In this document: piece by piece, positions 1 through 7,012 of the stretch
Numbering within the stretch: position 1 is the first letter of the stretch
How the letters are laid out: each line of letters opens with the position of its first letter
Assembly: GCF_014596935.1 (NCBI RefSeq)
Contig: NZ_JACVXC010000001.1
Location: forward strand, 368,783-432,782
From: Aestuariibaculum suncheonense
GTDB lineage: Bacteria > Bacteroidota > Bacteroidia > Flavobacteriales > Flavobacteriaceae
Length of the DNA stretch: 64,000 bases
Direction of reading: 5' to 3'
Notes under the pieces: generated by a model
Databases searched by the model: none
What the model was told of the DNA's origin: nothing
Seen by the model: the letters and a program-made list of their open reading frames with translations, nothing else
Made by a program: the position numbers and the translations under genes

Positions 1-67
1 TAGTTCAGTTGGTTAGAATGTCGCCCTGTCACGGCGAAGGTCGCGGGTTCGAGTCCCGTCCAGACCG
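1..67 (+). tRNA. tRNA-Asp (GTC), 5' end cut by the window
   Basis: The anticodon stem CGCC/GGCG encloses the loop CTGTCAC, giving anticodon GTC (Asp). The T-arm GCGGG-TTCGAGT-CCCGT and the 3' acceptor strand CCAGACC plus discriminator G (60-67) are present. The matching 5' acceptor strand and the first D-arm bases lie before base 1. No CCA is encoded directly; GCA follows. A terminator follows. Confidence 0.95.
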
Positions 68-76
68 CAACATTGC

Positions 77-105
77 AAAAGCCCTTAGGAATAAGGGCTT
101 TTTTT
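77..105 (+). terminator. Terminator of tRNA-Asp
   Basis: An inverted repeat AAAAGCCCTTA / TAAGGGCTTTT with a tiny loop is followed by a T-run. It closes the tRNA-Asp transcript. Confidence 0.85.
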
Positions 106-145
106 ATGCTCTAAATCGAGCACAATTGTTGATGAAATATATTAT

Positions 146-190
146 GACATTGTCTGTCGTAAACGCACATGGATTTCTGACGTAAATTTG
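146..190 (+). promoter_or_regulatory. Promoter P1 with shared GACAT-N4-TGTCGTA operator
   Basis: Operator copy 1 (146-161) is a GACA-N5-TGTC dyad followed by GTA. It ends exactly 21 bp before the Bacteroidete-type -7 box TAAATTTG (183-190). There is no TTG box at the -33 position, which the operator occupies, suggesting activator-dependent initiation (inference). The same arrangement recurs at 899, 1986 and 2386. Confidence 0.8.
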
Positions 191-195
191 TAGTG

Positions 196-378
196 TAAAA
201 AAGGTGTAAATAGCCTTAGAGTAAACACAAGAGATATTAAAGGTACAAGTTAAATTTCGGGTATAACTCCCGAGTTTACAAATCCCGATTATCGGGTAAA
301 AAGTTTTTTCATAAGTTGGTTTGGTTAGTTAAAAGCTACAGGTAAGCGAAATTAGGGTGCTTTCACTGTAGCTTTTTT
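196..378 (+). ncRNA. Candidate small RNA 1 of a three-member family
   Basis: This is a predicted transcript of about 180 nt starting just after the P1 -7 box. It contains no ATG, so it is unlikely to be an mRNA. Visible structure includes small hairpins (CCCGATTATCGGG at 283-295), then a segment at 296-334 nearly identical to one in small RNA 2, including GGTTTGGTTAGT. The last element is a terminator hairpin AAAAGCTACAG / CTGTAGCTTTTTT (331-378), with an apical region reading GGTAAGC...AGGGTGC. The exact start is inferred from the promoter. I do not recognise a known RNA family. Confidence 0.65.
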
Positions 379-435
379 ATTATAATAGTATTTTTATTTT
401 ATATCTTAGGCTGTAAATATTCAAACAAACGACCC

Positions 436-807
436 ATGAAAATAAAATCTATTATTAAAAAGGTGTTATTACTGATTACGCTGGTATTTACCATTTCTAC
501 ATTACAATATTGTAAATCTTCTAAAGAAACTACGGTTAAAAAGGAAGAGCCAGCTGTAACTTACACTAAACATATCGCTCCGGTTATGGAACGCAGCTGC
601 GCGCCTTGCCACTTTCCTGAAAATGGAAAAAAGAAGTTTTTAGATACTTACGGAGCCGTTAAAAATAATATTGAAGATATTATTGCCCGTGTTGAATTGC
701 CGGTAACCGAGAAAAAATATATGCCATTTAAAAGTAAAAAGCCCGCATTGACTCCAAAAGAAATAGCCATGCTTAAGCAATGGGTAGCCTCAGGTTATTC
801 AGAATAA
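436..807 (+). CDS. Small c-type cytochrome-like lipoprotein
   Basis: This 123-aa protein has an N-terminal signal peptide ending in a lipobox-like LQYC, so it is probably a lipid-anchored periplasmic or surface protein. A single haem-binding motif CAPCH sits at residues 55-59. The C-terminal LTPKEIAMLKQWVASG stretch is typical of the last helix of small cytochrome c domains, where a distant Met or His would be the sixth ligand. It probably carries electrons, but no redox partner is encoded nearby. It lies between two members of the small-RNA array, yet has its own -7-like box (TATCTTAG, 403-410) and its own terminator, so it may be only a passenger there. The cytochrome assignment is firm; its role is not. 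Confidence 0.85.
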   Translation: MKIKSIIKKVLLLITLVFTISTLQYCKSSKETTVKKEEPAVTYTKHIAPVMERSCAPCHFPENGKKKFLDTYGAVKNNIEDIIARVELPVTEKKYMPFKSKKPALTPKEIAMLKQWVASGYSE

Positions 808-833
808 TTAAAAAAAAAAAGTAATTGTTTAAG

Positions 834-862
834 AAAGGCTCCAAGAAACAGGAGCTTTTTTT
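834..862 (+). terminator. Terminator after the cytochrome gene
   Basis: The hairpin AAGGCTCC / GGAGC followed by a long T-run ends the cytochrome transcript. Confidence 0.7.
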
Positions 863-898
863 GTTATCTAGTTAAATATTATTAACTGAAATCATGAT

Positions 899-943
899 GA
901 CATTGGGTGTCGTAAATTCAAGTGGATTTCAGATGTATCTTTG
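899..943 (+). promoter_or_regulatory. Promoter P2 with shared GACAT-N4-TGTCGTA operator
   Basis: Operator copy 2 (899-914) ends 21 bp before the -7 box TATCTTTG (936-943). The bases after the -7 box (TAATGTAAAAA) closely resemble those after P1 (TAGTGTAAAAA), so the transcription start region is conserved too. Confidence 0.82.
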
Positions 944-948
944 TAATG

Positions 949-1044
949 TAAAAAGCAGTAAAAAGTTTTTTTCATAGTTGGTTTGGTTAGTAAAAGGTTA
1001 CGGTAAAGTATAGAAGGGTACTATCGTAGCCTTTCTTTTTTTGC
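949..1044 (+). ncRNA. Candidate small RNA 2 of a three-member family
   Basis: This predicted transcript of about 95 nt is the most compact member. Positions 958-996 align almost base for base with 296-334 of small RNA 1 (A-rich, T-run, CATA, GTTGGTTTGGTTAGT). It then ends in a hairpin AAAGGTTACG / CGTAGCCTTT (993-1034) plus T-run. The terminator stem sequences differ from small RNA 1 but remain paired, and the apical GGTAA...AGGGT pattern is kept; that is the covariation expected of a real structured RNA. It contains no usable ORF. Confidence 0.7.
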
Positions 1045-1056
1045 ATACATGATATG

Positions 1057-1935
1057 TTATTCGATTTTAGATAAAAAAGCTTCAAAATTACCTTCAAGGA
1101 ATCGTGGCGGATAATCGAGGTGCAATTCTTCCTGTAACGCTTTATCTTCCCAAACAATATGTAATCCTATTTGTAAATTCAAATCGTAGTTGTCGTCGCG
1201 TTCGGTGTAAGATACCATCAAGTAGTTTTTGTTTTCAATAGTTCTGAAAAACCTAAAAAACTTGGCCATAACATAAAAGATCGAATCGTTACAATCACCC
1301 GTTATGTCATATCTGTAAAAAATAGGACGATCTGAAAGTTTGTAATTTATTAAATCACTTGCTCTAAGATGTTTATTGGTAATCTCTCTGTTTTTTAATT
1401 TTAAATAAGCCTCTTCTTTTAAAGGAAGCACAATACAATGTCCGGCATAGTATCCGCTTTTTCCGGTAAATACAAAATTAAGTTCTGGGAGTAGTCGTAT
1501 GGCTTCTTTTATTAAATCATGATTTACATAAGTGTTATCCTTTTTCTGTGAATCAATAAAATGTTCCAGATGTTTAATGTCGAAATCAAAATCTATGGTT
1601 CTTAAATTGTTAGACTCCAAATCAATCTGGTCTAAATACCATTCTAATTTTGGTAGTGTGTTAGACTGAGATGACAAAGAATATTTTCTTGTATTAAAGT
1701 CGTAAAAGGTTGGAATGGGAACCGCTGCATTTAAATTATGAATAAGCTGATAGGGCATAAGTGTGCTCAATACAATATCTTCTTCTTTTTCAGATTTAAT
1801 CAATGTTAAGTCTTTTTCCCAACGTTGAATAGTTCTTAAATCGACATTCAATTCAGCGGCAAAATCAGATTGTGAAAGATTGTTAAACTCTCGGTAGTCT
1901 GTGAAAAGTTCACCAATAGAATTGTATTTTTTCAT
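1057..1935 (-). CDS. HTH regulator with GNAT-like C-terminal domain
   Basis: This 292-aa protein has an N-terminal Cro/C1-type helix-turn-helix (about residues 6-45; the recognition helix region reads VDLRTIQRWEKD). A long middle region follows. The C-terminal half (about 150-290) contains GYYAGHCIVLPLKEEAY and a following acidic loop, a pattern I associate with GNAT acyltransferase folds. Whether it is catalytic or only a ligand sensor cannot be told. It is transcribed against the array and diverges from the 80-aa gene; operator copy 3 lies in the shared upstream region, which suggests autoregulation. A minus-strand box TATATTTA lies at about 1957-1964. It is the best candidate for the factor that reads the GACAT-N4-TGTCGTA sites. 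That link is inference from position. Confidence 0.8.
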   Translation of the reverse strand: MKKYNSIGELFTDYREFNNLSQSDFAAELNVDLRTIQRWEKDLTLIKSEKEEDIVLSTLMPYQLIHNLNAAVPIPTFYDFNTRKYSLSSQSNTLPKLEWYLDQIDLESNNLRTIDFDFDIKHLEHFIDSQKKDNTYVNHDLIKEAIRLLPELNFVFTGKSGYYAGHCIVLPLKEEAYLKLKNREITNKHLRASDLINYKLSDRPIFYRYDITGDCNDSIFYVMAKFFRFFRTIENKNYLMVSYTERDDNYDLNLQIGLHIVWEDKALQEELHLDYPPRFLEGNFEAFLSKIE

Positions 1936-1985
1936 GCTTATAGCTTCGTTATAAGGTAAATATAATTAAAAATGATGGGTTGTAA

Positions 1986-2030
1986 GACATCTCGTGTCGT
2001 ATTCTAAAACGAGTACCGTATGTATTTTTG
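1986..2030 (+). promoter_or_regulatory. Promoter P3 with shared GACAT-N4-TGTCGTA operator
   Basis: Operator copy 3 (1986-2001) ends 21 bp before the -7 box TATTTTTG (2023-2030). It lies between the divergent regulator gene and the 80-aa gene. The dyad is symmetric, so one dimer could affect both directions. Confidence 0.82.
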
Positions 2031-2053
2031 TTAAGAAATAGGATTTAAGAAAT

Positions 2054-2296
2054 ATGTTGCTTTTTAAGTTGAAAGAATTAGAATGTGATTTTGAAAAACA
2101 AGTACAGCCTGATCAAAAAATGAAGGAGGCTGTGGTTGCTTTAAAAATGCTGTTTTTAAGAATTGATCATAAAAATGAAATTCTACCGGAATTTTCTTTT
2201 GAAAGCTTGGTTGAAGTTTTAGAAGATGTGAACGGTAGTAAACTCACGGATCGACAAAAACTTGTACTAAAACATATTATGTTTTACGGGGATTGA
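2054..2296 (+). CDS. Unknown 80-aa protein, coding member of the array
   Basis: I do not recognise this 80-aa protein. It has no signal peptide or membrane segment, so it is probably cytoplasmic. It is rich in charged residues and Leu and probably mostly helical, with a basic LTDRQKLVLKHI stretch near the C-terminus. The start ATG at 2054 lies about 18 nt past the expected transcription start of P3. It is followed by a strong terminator, so it is monocistronic. Sharing a promoter type with three apparent small RNAs suggests it acts in the same process, perhaps as an RNA partner, anti-regulator or small effector. These roles are guesses. Confidence 0.7.
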   Translation: MLLFKLKELECDFEKQVQPDQKMKEAVVALKMLFLRIDHKNEILPEFSFESLVEVLEDVNGSKLTDRQKLVLKHIMFYGD

Positions 2297-2324
2297 TTAA
2301 TAGCAAGTTTAAATTGATTCTTCA

Positions 2325-2357
2325 AAGGAGCAGTACGAAAGTGCTGCTCTTTTCTTT
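2325..2357 (+). terminator. Terminator of the 80-aa gene
   Basis: The perfect hairpin GGAGCAGTAC-GAAA-GTGCTGCTC (one G-T pair) with a GAAA loop is followed by TTTTCTTTT. Confidence 0.9.
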
Positions 2358-2385
2358 TGTAGAAAGTGTAAATAAGGTTTTTCCT

Positions 2386-2430
2386 GACATGATATGTCGT
2401 AAAACAATCTATAAAGCGAGTGTATCTTTG
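2386..2430 (+). promoter_or_regulatory. Promoter P4 with shared GACAT-N4-TGTCGTA operator
   Basis: Operator copy 4 (2386-2401) ends 21 bp before the -7 box TATCTTTG (2423-2430). The initial transcribed bases TTATGTAA resemble those of P1 and P2. Confidence 0.82.
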
Positions 2431-2435
2431 TTATG

Positions 2436-2550
2436 TAATTAGGTCAAAGCACTATAAAAAGGACTAATTACAGTTTTTCATATTTAATATTTTTTGGTTA
2501 GTTTAATGGTTAATAAGGGTTGCTCAATAAGAGTAACCTTTATTTTTTTT
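2436..2550 (+). ncRNA. Candidate small RNA 3 of a three-member family
   Basis: This predicted transcript is about 115 nt. A strong 5' stem pairs GTAATTAGGTC (2435-2445) with GACTAATTAC (2462-2471). A T-rich linker follows, with TTTTTCATA and TTTGGTTAGTTTAA, the same order of elements as in small RNAs 1 and 2. The end is a terminator AAGGGTTGCTC / GAGTAACCTT plus eight T (2515-2550). The only early ATG is followed at once by TAA. This member diverges most; it keeps the shared box but not the long apical loop. Confidence 0.62.
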
Positions 2551-2562
2551 ACAAAAAAATAT

Positions 2563-3372
2563 TTAAAGTTGTTTGCTGCTTAACAATTCATCAATAACGG
2601 TTTCTACGCCTTCTTCTGAATTACTTTTTGTTTGAAAACGCGATATTCTTTTAACGTCACTATGGGCATTTTGCATGGCATAGCTGAAATAAGCAAGTCC
2701 CAGCATTTGTAAGTCGTTGTTATAATCACCAAAAACCATAGTTTCTGCTTCGGTGATGCCTAATTGTTGTTGAAGAATTTTTAATGCATAGGCCTTGTTG
2801 GCTTCAATATGAGAGATGTCTAACCAGTTTTGGCCAGAAACAATAACCTGAAGGTGGTCACTTAATTTTGTAGCTTCAGGAAGAATAAAATGCTCAGATG
2901 ATTCGTTGTGATACACTGCGATTTTCAGGAAAACATCGTCCGAAACTGTTGTTAAATCTTCAACAATTTGGTATTCGGCGTAATAGGCTTCAAATTTTGA
3001 TATGAATTTAGGGTCTGAGGTTTCAATATATGCTGCTTTTCTTCCGCATAGAACAATGTTGGCGCCGTCAACTTGGCGTAAAAGTGCAACAGCTGTATTG
3101 ATATCATTTGGAGTAAGCTGAAGTAAAATATGCTCCTCGCTGTTGTGTTTCATGATACCACCATTTTCAGCAATAATAGAAATATCGTCTTTTATCAGAT
3201 GTAGTTTATCTAAAATACTTTGATATTGTCGACCACTGGCTGCAACAAAATGAATGTTTTGCTTTTTAAGTTCGTTAAACTGATTGAAAAAGCGATTGCT
3301 AACTTGGTTTTCCGGGTTCAATAAAGTGCCATCCATATCAGACACTACCAATTTTACTTTAGATAAATTCAT
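2563..3372 (-). CDS. HAD-superfamily (Cof-type) phosphatase
   Basis: The cytoplasmic Cof/YbjI-type HAD hydrolase is probably a sugar-phosphate or nucleotide-linked phosphatase; its substrate cannot be read from sequence. Motif I DMDGT lies near the N-terminus and motif IV GDYNNDLQML near the C-terminus, with a C2-type cap between them. I place the start at 3372 (MNLSKVKLVVSDMDG) rather than the ATG at 3399, because a minus-strand -7 box TATTTTTG lies at 3389-3396, so the longer start would fall upstream of the transcript. The gene diverges from a LacI-type gene. Confidence 0.88.
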   Translation of the reverse strand: MNLSKVKLVVSDMDGTLLNPENQVSNRFFNQFNELKKQNIHFVAASGRQYQSILDKLHLIKDDISIIAENGGIMKHNSEEHILLQLTPNDINTAVALLRQVDGANIVLCGRKAAYIETSDPKFISKFEAYYAEYQIVEDLTTVSDDVFLKIAVYHNESSEHFILPEATKLSDHLQVIVSGQNWLDISHIEANKAYALKILQQQLGITEAETMVFGDYNNDLQMLGLAYFSYAMQNAHSDVKRISRFQTKSNSEEGVETVIDELLSSKQL

Positions 3373-3473
3373 AGTTAATTTTAAAGGGCAAAAATACAAT
3401 TATTTAAATTTTAATATGTTAATTAAGCATTAAACTCTGTATTTTTGGAAGGTTTTTGTGAAATCTATTTTTT

Positions 3474-3504
3474 TTGAATCTGTATTTTGCAAAATCTATT
3501 TTTG
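3474..3504 (+). promoter_or_regulatory. Promoter of the LacI-type gene at 3544
   Basis: A TTG at 3474-3476 and the -7 box TATTTTTG at 3497-3504 are 20 bp apart, close to the Bacteroidete consensus. The segment AAATCTATTTTT occurs twice around here. Confidence 0.6.
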
Positions 3505-3543
3505 TAAATTGCGTTAACTAAATTATATTCTTTAACACACCCT

Positions 3544-4548
3544 ATGGTAACATTAAAACAATTAGCAAAGGAGTTGAATGTTTCAATTTCAACAGTTTCT
3601 AAAGCATTAAATAACAGTGAAGAAATTGGTGAAGAAACTGTAAGACGTGTTAAAGAACTCGCCGAATTATATAACTATAAGCCAAATAAAGTGGCTTTAA
3701 GTCTTAAGCAGAATAAGACTAAAACCATTGGTGTTATTATTCCAGATATTTTGAACCATTTTTTGGCTAAGGTTCTTTTTGGTATTGAGCGTGAGGCCTC
3801 TAAGTATGGTTATAATATTATTACCTGTATTTCTAATGAATCTTTAGATAAGGAAAAGGAAAGTATGCATTTCTTGGCTAATGGTAGTGTAGATGGCTTT
3901 ATTCTTTCTTTGGCAGAAGAGACCCAAATGAAGAATGAAGTCGAACATTTTAAGAAAATTATGGCTCAGGGCTTACCAATTGTAATGTTCGATCGCGTGG
4001 CACACGATGTGATGTGTGATAAGGTTATTGTTGATGATTTTGAAGCGATTTATAATGCTACTAAAAATTTACAGGCAAAAAAGCGTAAACATATTGCTTT
4101 TATTAGTAGTATAGATAGTTTGAGTGTTGGAAAACTTCGAGAACGTGGTTATAATAAGGCGATTTTAGAACAGCAAACAGCTAAACCATTGGTGTTAAAA
4201 ATTAAAAAGAAGGATGATAATCAAAAGAAGATATACTCTTTTTTAAAGAAGAATCCTGAAATAGACGCCGTTGTAGCTGCCGACAGTGCATCTGGGGTTA
4301 TAGCGATTAATGCAGCCATTAAACTTGGATTGAAAGTACCTAAGGATATTTCAGTTATTGGTTTTTCAAGTAAGGCAGACTCTAATTTAACCTTTCCTAG
4401 ATTAACTACTATTAGACAGCATGCTAAAGAAATTGGTGCTAATGCTGCGCAATTATTAATTAATAGGCTTCAAAACAAGTCTTTAGAAGAAGATGTTAAG
4501 ACTATTATTGTGAAAACTAGCATTGTAAAGAGCAAATCTACCGTTTAA
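3544..4548 (+). CDS. LacI-family transcriptional regulator
   Basis: This 334-aa regulator has an N-terminal LacI helix-turn-helix (VTLKQLAKELNVSISTVSKALN, shown here only to mark residues 2-23), a hinge helix around residues 45-60, and a periplasmic-binding-protein-like effector domain from about residue 61 (TIGVIIPD) to the end. It would bind an operator as a dimer and respond to a sugar or sugar derivative. No sugar operon adjoins it; the neighbours are a HAD phosphatase (divergent) and a sensor locus. Its regulon may therefore be distant. The stop is followed by no obvious terminator. Confidence 0.9.
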   Translation: MVTLKQLAKELNVSISTVSKALNNSEEIGEETVRRVKELAELYNYKPNKVALSLKQNKTKTIGVIIPDILNHFLAKVLFGIEREASKYGYNIITCISNESLDKEKESMHFLANGSVDGFILSLAEETQMKNEVEHFKKIMAQGLPIVMFDRVAHDVMCDKVIVDDFEAIYNATKNLQAKKRKHIAFISSIDSLSVGKLRERGYNKAILEQQTAKPLVLKIKKKDDNQKKIYSFLKKNPEIDAVVAADSASGVIAINAAIKLGLKVPKDISVIGFSSKADSNLTFPRLTTIRQHAKEIGANAAQLLINRLQNKSLEEDVKTIIVKTSIVKSKSTV

Positions 4549-4615
4549 AAACATTTATTTTTCTTACAAAAAGGTATTTTGTCGATGATATTTGCTTTTT
4601 ATCGATTATCTTAGG

Positions 4616-4899
4616 TTTGTAGATAACCTTTCTCATAATTTTGTTAAAGCGCGTAAATCATTAATCCCCTCAGATTTACAAAGTGCTTAATTAATCCATT
4701 TTTAAGTTGACTTTTAAAAGTCAATATTCCCTCAAAAAAAAATATATGAAGTCAGTGGGCTATTGTACCCTTTTGATTTTGAATTAATTATTCCATTATT
4801 CCCTCAGCTAGAATTTCGAATTGTTCGAAATTATGGTTCATGTTTTGTATTTAAAATTTCAGAGAAATAATAAAATAATTAACCTTAAAATCAAATATT
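4616..4899 (+). promoter_or_regulatory. Promoter and long structured leader of the 51-aa lipoprotein gene
   Basis: A TTG (4616-4618) and -7 box TAATTTTG (4636-4643), 17 bp apart, predict a transcript with a leader of about 250 nt. It holds two clean hairpins: TTGACTTTTAAAAGTCAA (4707-4724) and AATTTCGAA-TTG-TTCGAAATT (4812-4832). It also holds repeated C-rich boxes: ATCCCCTCAG (4664), ATTCCCTCAA (4726), GTACCC (4766) and ATTCCCTCAG (4798). Long structured leaders often host post-transcriptional control; the boxes could instead be protein sites. Confidence 0.5.
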
Positions 4900-5055
4900 A
4901 TGAAAGCCCTTAGAATTACACTTATCGCAGCAGCAATTTTCGCAACTTTAACATCATGTACTAAGCAAGATTTAAATGAAGATGATATGTTAATAGATGC
5001 TTCAAAAGATAGAACAATTGAAATGCCTATTACAGGAGGTGGAGTAGATGATTAA
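4900..5055 (+). CDS. 51-aa lipoprotein next to a sensor kinase
   Basis: This is a short but convincing gene. It has a signal peptide with lipobox LTSC (Cys at residue 20), followed by a 31-residue acidic tail ending GGGVDD. It would be exported and lipid-anchored. It has its own promoter, long leader and strong terminator, so it is expressed alone, directly upstream of a membrane histidine kinase and response regulator. It may be the target, the sensed partner or an exported peptide signal for that system; nothing in the sequence decides. I know no named family for it. Confidence 0.75.
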   Translation: MKALRITLIAAAIFATLTSCTKQDLNEDDMLIDASKDRTIEMPITGGGVDD

Positions 5056-5082
5056 TTTTTTAATAATTATATGTATAAAAAG

Positions 5083-5112
5083 AACTCTTTACAATTTGTA
5101 AAGAGTTTTTTA
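5083..5112 (+). terminator. Terminator of the 51-aa lipoprotein gene
   Basis: The hairpin AACTCTTTACA / TGTAAAGAGTT is followed by a T-run. Confidence 0.9.
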
Positions 5113-5113
5113 T

Positions 5114-5145
5114 TTGAATAAATTTAGAAATTATAAATACATTTG
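5114..5145 (+). promoter_or_regulatory. Promoter of the kinase-regulator operon
   Basis: A TTG at 5114-5116 and the -7 box TACATTTG at 5138-5145 (21 bp apart) place the start of transcription just before the TTG start codon at 5174. Confidence 0.65.
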
Positions 5146-5173
5146 ATATAATACCTAGCTAAACCTTCTGTTT

Positions 5174-7006
5174 TTGAAACACATATTCAAAATATTTTTG
5201 TCATTCTGTTTTCTATCGTCTTATGGGCAGAATAAGAATAACTTACATTTAATAGATTCTATAAAACAAAGTGTTGCAGATTTTAAGGATCAAGACTCAA
5301 CAGCCATAGCTAATGCTCATTATAATATAGGAGAGCTATATAGGTACAGTTTTATTGGTGACAGTGCTTATTATCATTATCACAAAGCTCAAAAAATTTT
5401 TCAAAAGCAAAATGAAAATTACAAATTGGCAAAAACCTTGTATGGGCTTGCTGTTGTTTTAAAAAATGAAAAGGATTTAACAGCTAGTGAATTGATTTCA
5501 ATACAAGCTATTAGCATATTGGAATCATTAAAACAAACAAATGACATTAAGGAAACACGCTCATTTTTGTATAACTGTTTAGGTTTAGTTTTTGGAGAGC
5601 TAGAACAATATGAAGAATCTATATATTATTATAAAAAGGCAATAGAGTTAAAAGAGGATTTAAAAGGAGACTACAGGTTAAGCATATATTTTTCAAAGAA
5701 TAATTTAGCATTGTCTTATAAAAAATCAGGTCAGTATAATTTAGCTCTAAATCTATACAGGGAAATTTTAAGTAATAAAAATTTATTTACTATTAAACCC
5801 GATTTTTATGCGTTAGTTACAGATAATTACGCACATACCTTGTATTTGTCTAAAGAGTATACAGAACTTCCAGATTTATACTTTGAAGCCCTGCATATTA
5901 CAGACAGTGTTAACCCAAAAGGGTATAATTCTATAGTTATCAACCAGCATCTAGCTGAATTTTATAAGAATAAAAATAGCATGGATTTGGCTAAGTATTA
6001 TGCCTATCAGGCTAAAAATATTGCGGAACAGTATCATAATGATGAATTATTAAGTTCTTTATTATTGCTTTCTAAAATTGAAACTGGAGAAAATGCTGTA
6101 AAGTATTTACAGTCGTATATCAGGTTGAGTGATAGTTTACAGAAAAACGAGAGAGGTTTAAGAAATAAATTTGCAAGAATCCAGTTTGAAACGGAACAAA
6201 TTGAGCGTGAAAATATTCAAATTGCCAAAGAGCGGATGTGGTTGTTTGTGACGTCGGTGACGCTTATATTAACATCTTTTTTATTGTATCTAGTCATTAC
6301 TCAGCGAAATAAGAACAGACGTCTGCAATTAATTCAAAGGCAACAGGAAGCTAATGAAGAAATCTATAATTTGATGCTTTCTCAAAATGAGAAGATCGAA
6401 GAGGCGAGAACTCTGGAGAAAAAACGTATTTCTCAGGAATTACACGATGGTGTTTTAGGACGCTTATTTGGTACCCGTTTAAGTTTGGATAGTTTGAACT
6501 TTAATACTTCTCCTGGGGCAGTGCAAACACGAGGGCAATATATTGAAGAATTAAAACATATTGAGCAGGATATCAGGAAGGTGTCTCACGAATTAAATAC
6601 GGATTTTGTGTCCGGAGCCGGTTTTATAGACATTATTAAAACCTTGGTTGAAACCCAGACGATTTTATATAAACTGGATTATAATTTGGATCACGATAGT
6701 GTCATCAACTGGGATGAATTATCTAATAAAACTAAAATTCATATTTACAGAATCATTCAGGAGTCACTTCACAATATTCATAAGCATGCAAATGCCACAC
6801 ATGTAGATATTAGTTTTAAATTAAAAAATGATGTAATTTGCCTAATCATTAAAGACGATGGGTCAGGATTCGATGTTAATAAGTTGAGATCTGGTATCGG
6901 ATTAAAAAATATGAAGTCCAGAATTCTGGATATTAACGGAACCATTCAGATTACATCAGAAAAAAATAAAGGAACCAAAGTTATTATTGAAGTCCCAATT
7001 ACCTAA
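5174..7006 (+). CDS. TPR-containing sensor histidine kinase (HisKA_3 type)
   Basis: This 610-aa membrane sensor has a signal peptide at residues 1-18 and a TPR-rich periplasmic region (about 35-320). One transmembrane helix follows (about 354-376), then a short coiled coil. The dimerisation/phosphoacceptor helix has QELHDGV (His about 424), and the C-terminal HATPase_c domain shows an N-box (QESLHNIHKHANA), a DDGSGFD G1 box and a GIGLKNM G2 box. It partners the NarL-type regulator six bases downstream. The start codon is TTG: no in-frame ATG precedes the signal peptide, and the promoter lies just upstream. TPR sensors of this build are common in Flavobacteria; the ligand is unknown. Confidence 0.92.
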   Translation: MKHIFKIFLSFCFLSSYGQNKNNLHLIDSIKQSVADFKDQDSTAIANAHYNIGELYRYSFIGDSAYYHYHKAQKIFQKQNENYKLAKTLYGLAVVLKNEKDLTASELISIQAISILESLKQTNDIKETRSFLYNCLGLVFGELEQYEESIYYYKKAIELKEDLKGDYRLSIYFSKNNLALSYKKSGQYNLALNLYREILSNKNLFTIKPDFYALVTDNYAHTLYLSKEYTELPDLYFEALHITDSVNPKGYNSIVINQHLAEFYKNKNSMDLAKYYAYQAKNIAEQYHNDELLSSLLLLSKIETGENAVKYLQSYIRLSDSLQKNERGLRNKFARIQFETEQIERENIQIAKERMWLFVTSVTLILTSFLLYLVITQRNKNRRLQLIQRQQEANEEIYNLMLSQNEKIEEARTLEKKRISQELHDGVLGRLFGTRLSLDSLNFNTSPGAVQTRGQYIEELKHIEQDIRKVSHELNTDFVSGAGFIDIIKTLVETQTILYKLDYNLDHDSVINWDELSNKTKIHIYRIIQESLHNIHKHANATHVDISFKLKNDVICLIIKDDGSGFDVNKLRSGIGLKNMKSRILDINGTIQITSEKNKGTKVIIEVPIT

Positions 7007-7012
7007 AATTAA

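Noticed and set aside
436-807. Cytochrome gene as a member of the small-RNA array
   Set aside because: It lacks the GACAT-N4-TGTCGTA operator and has its own promoter-like box and terminator.
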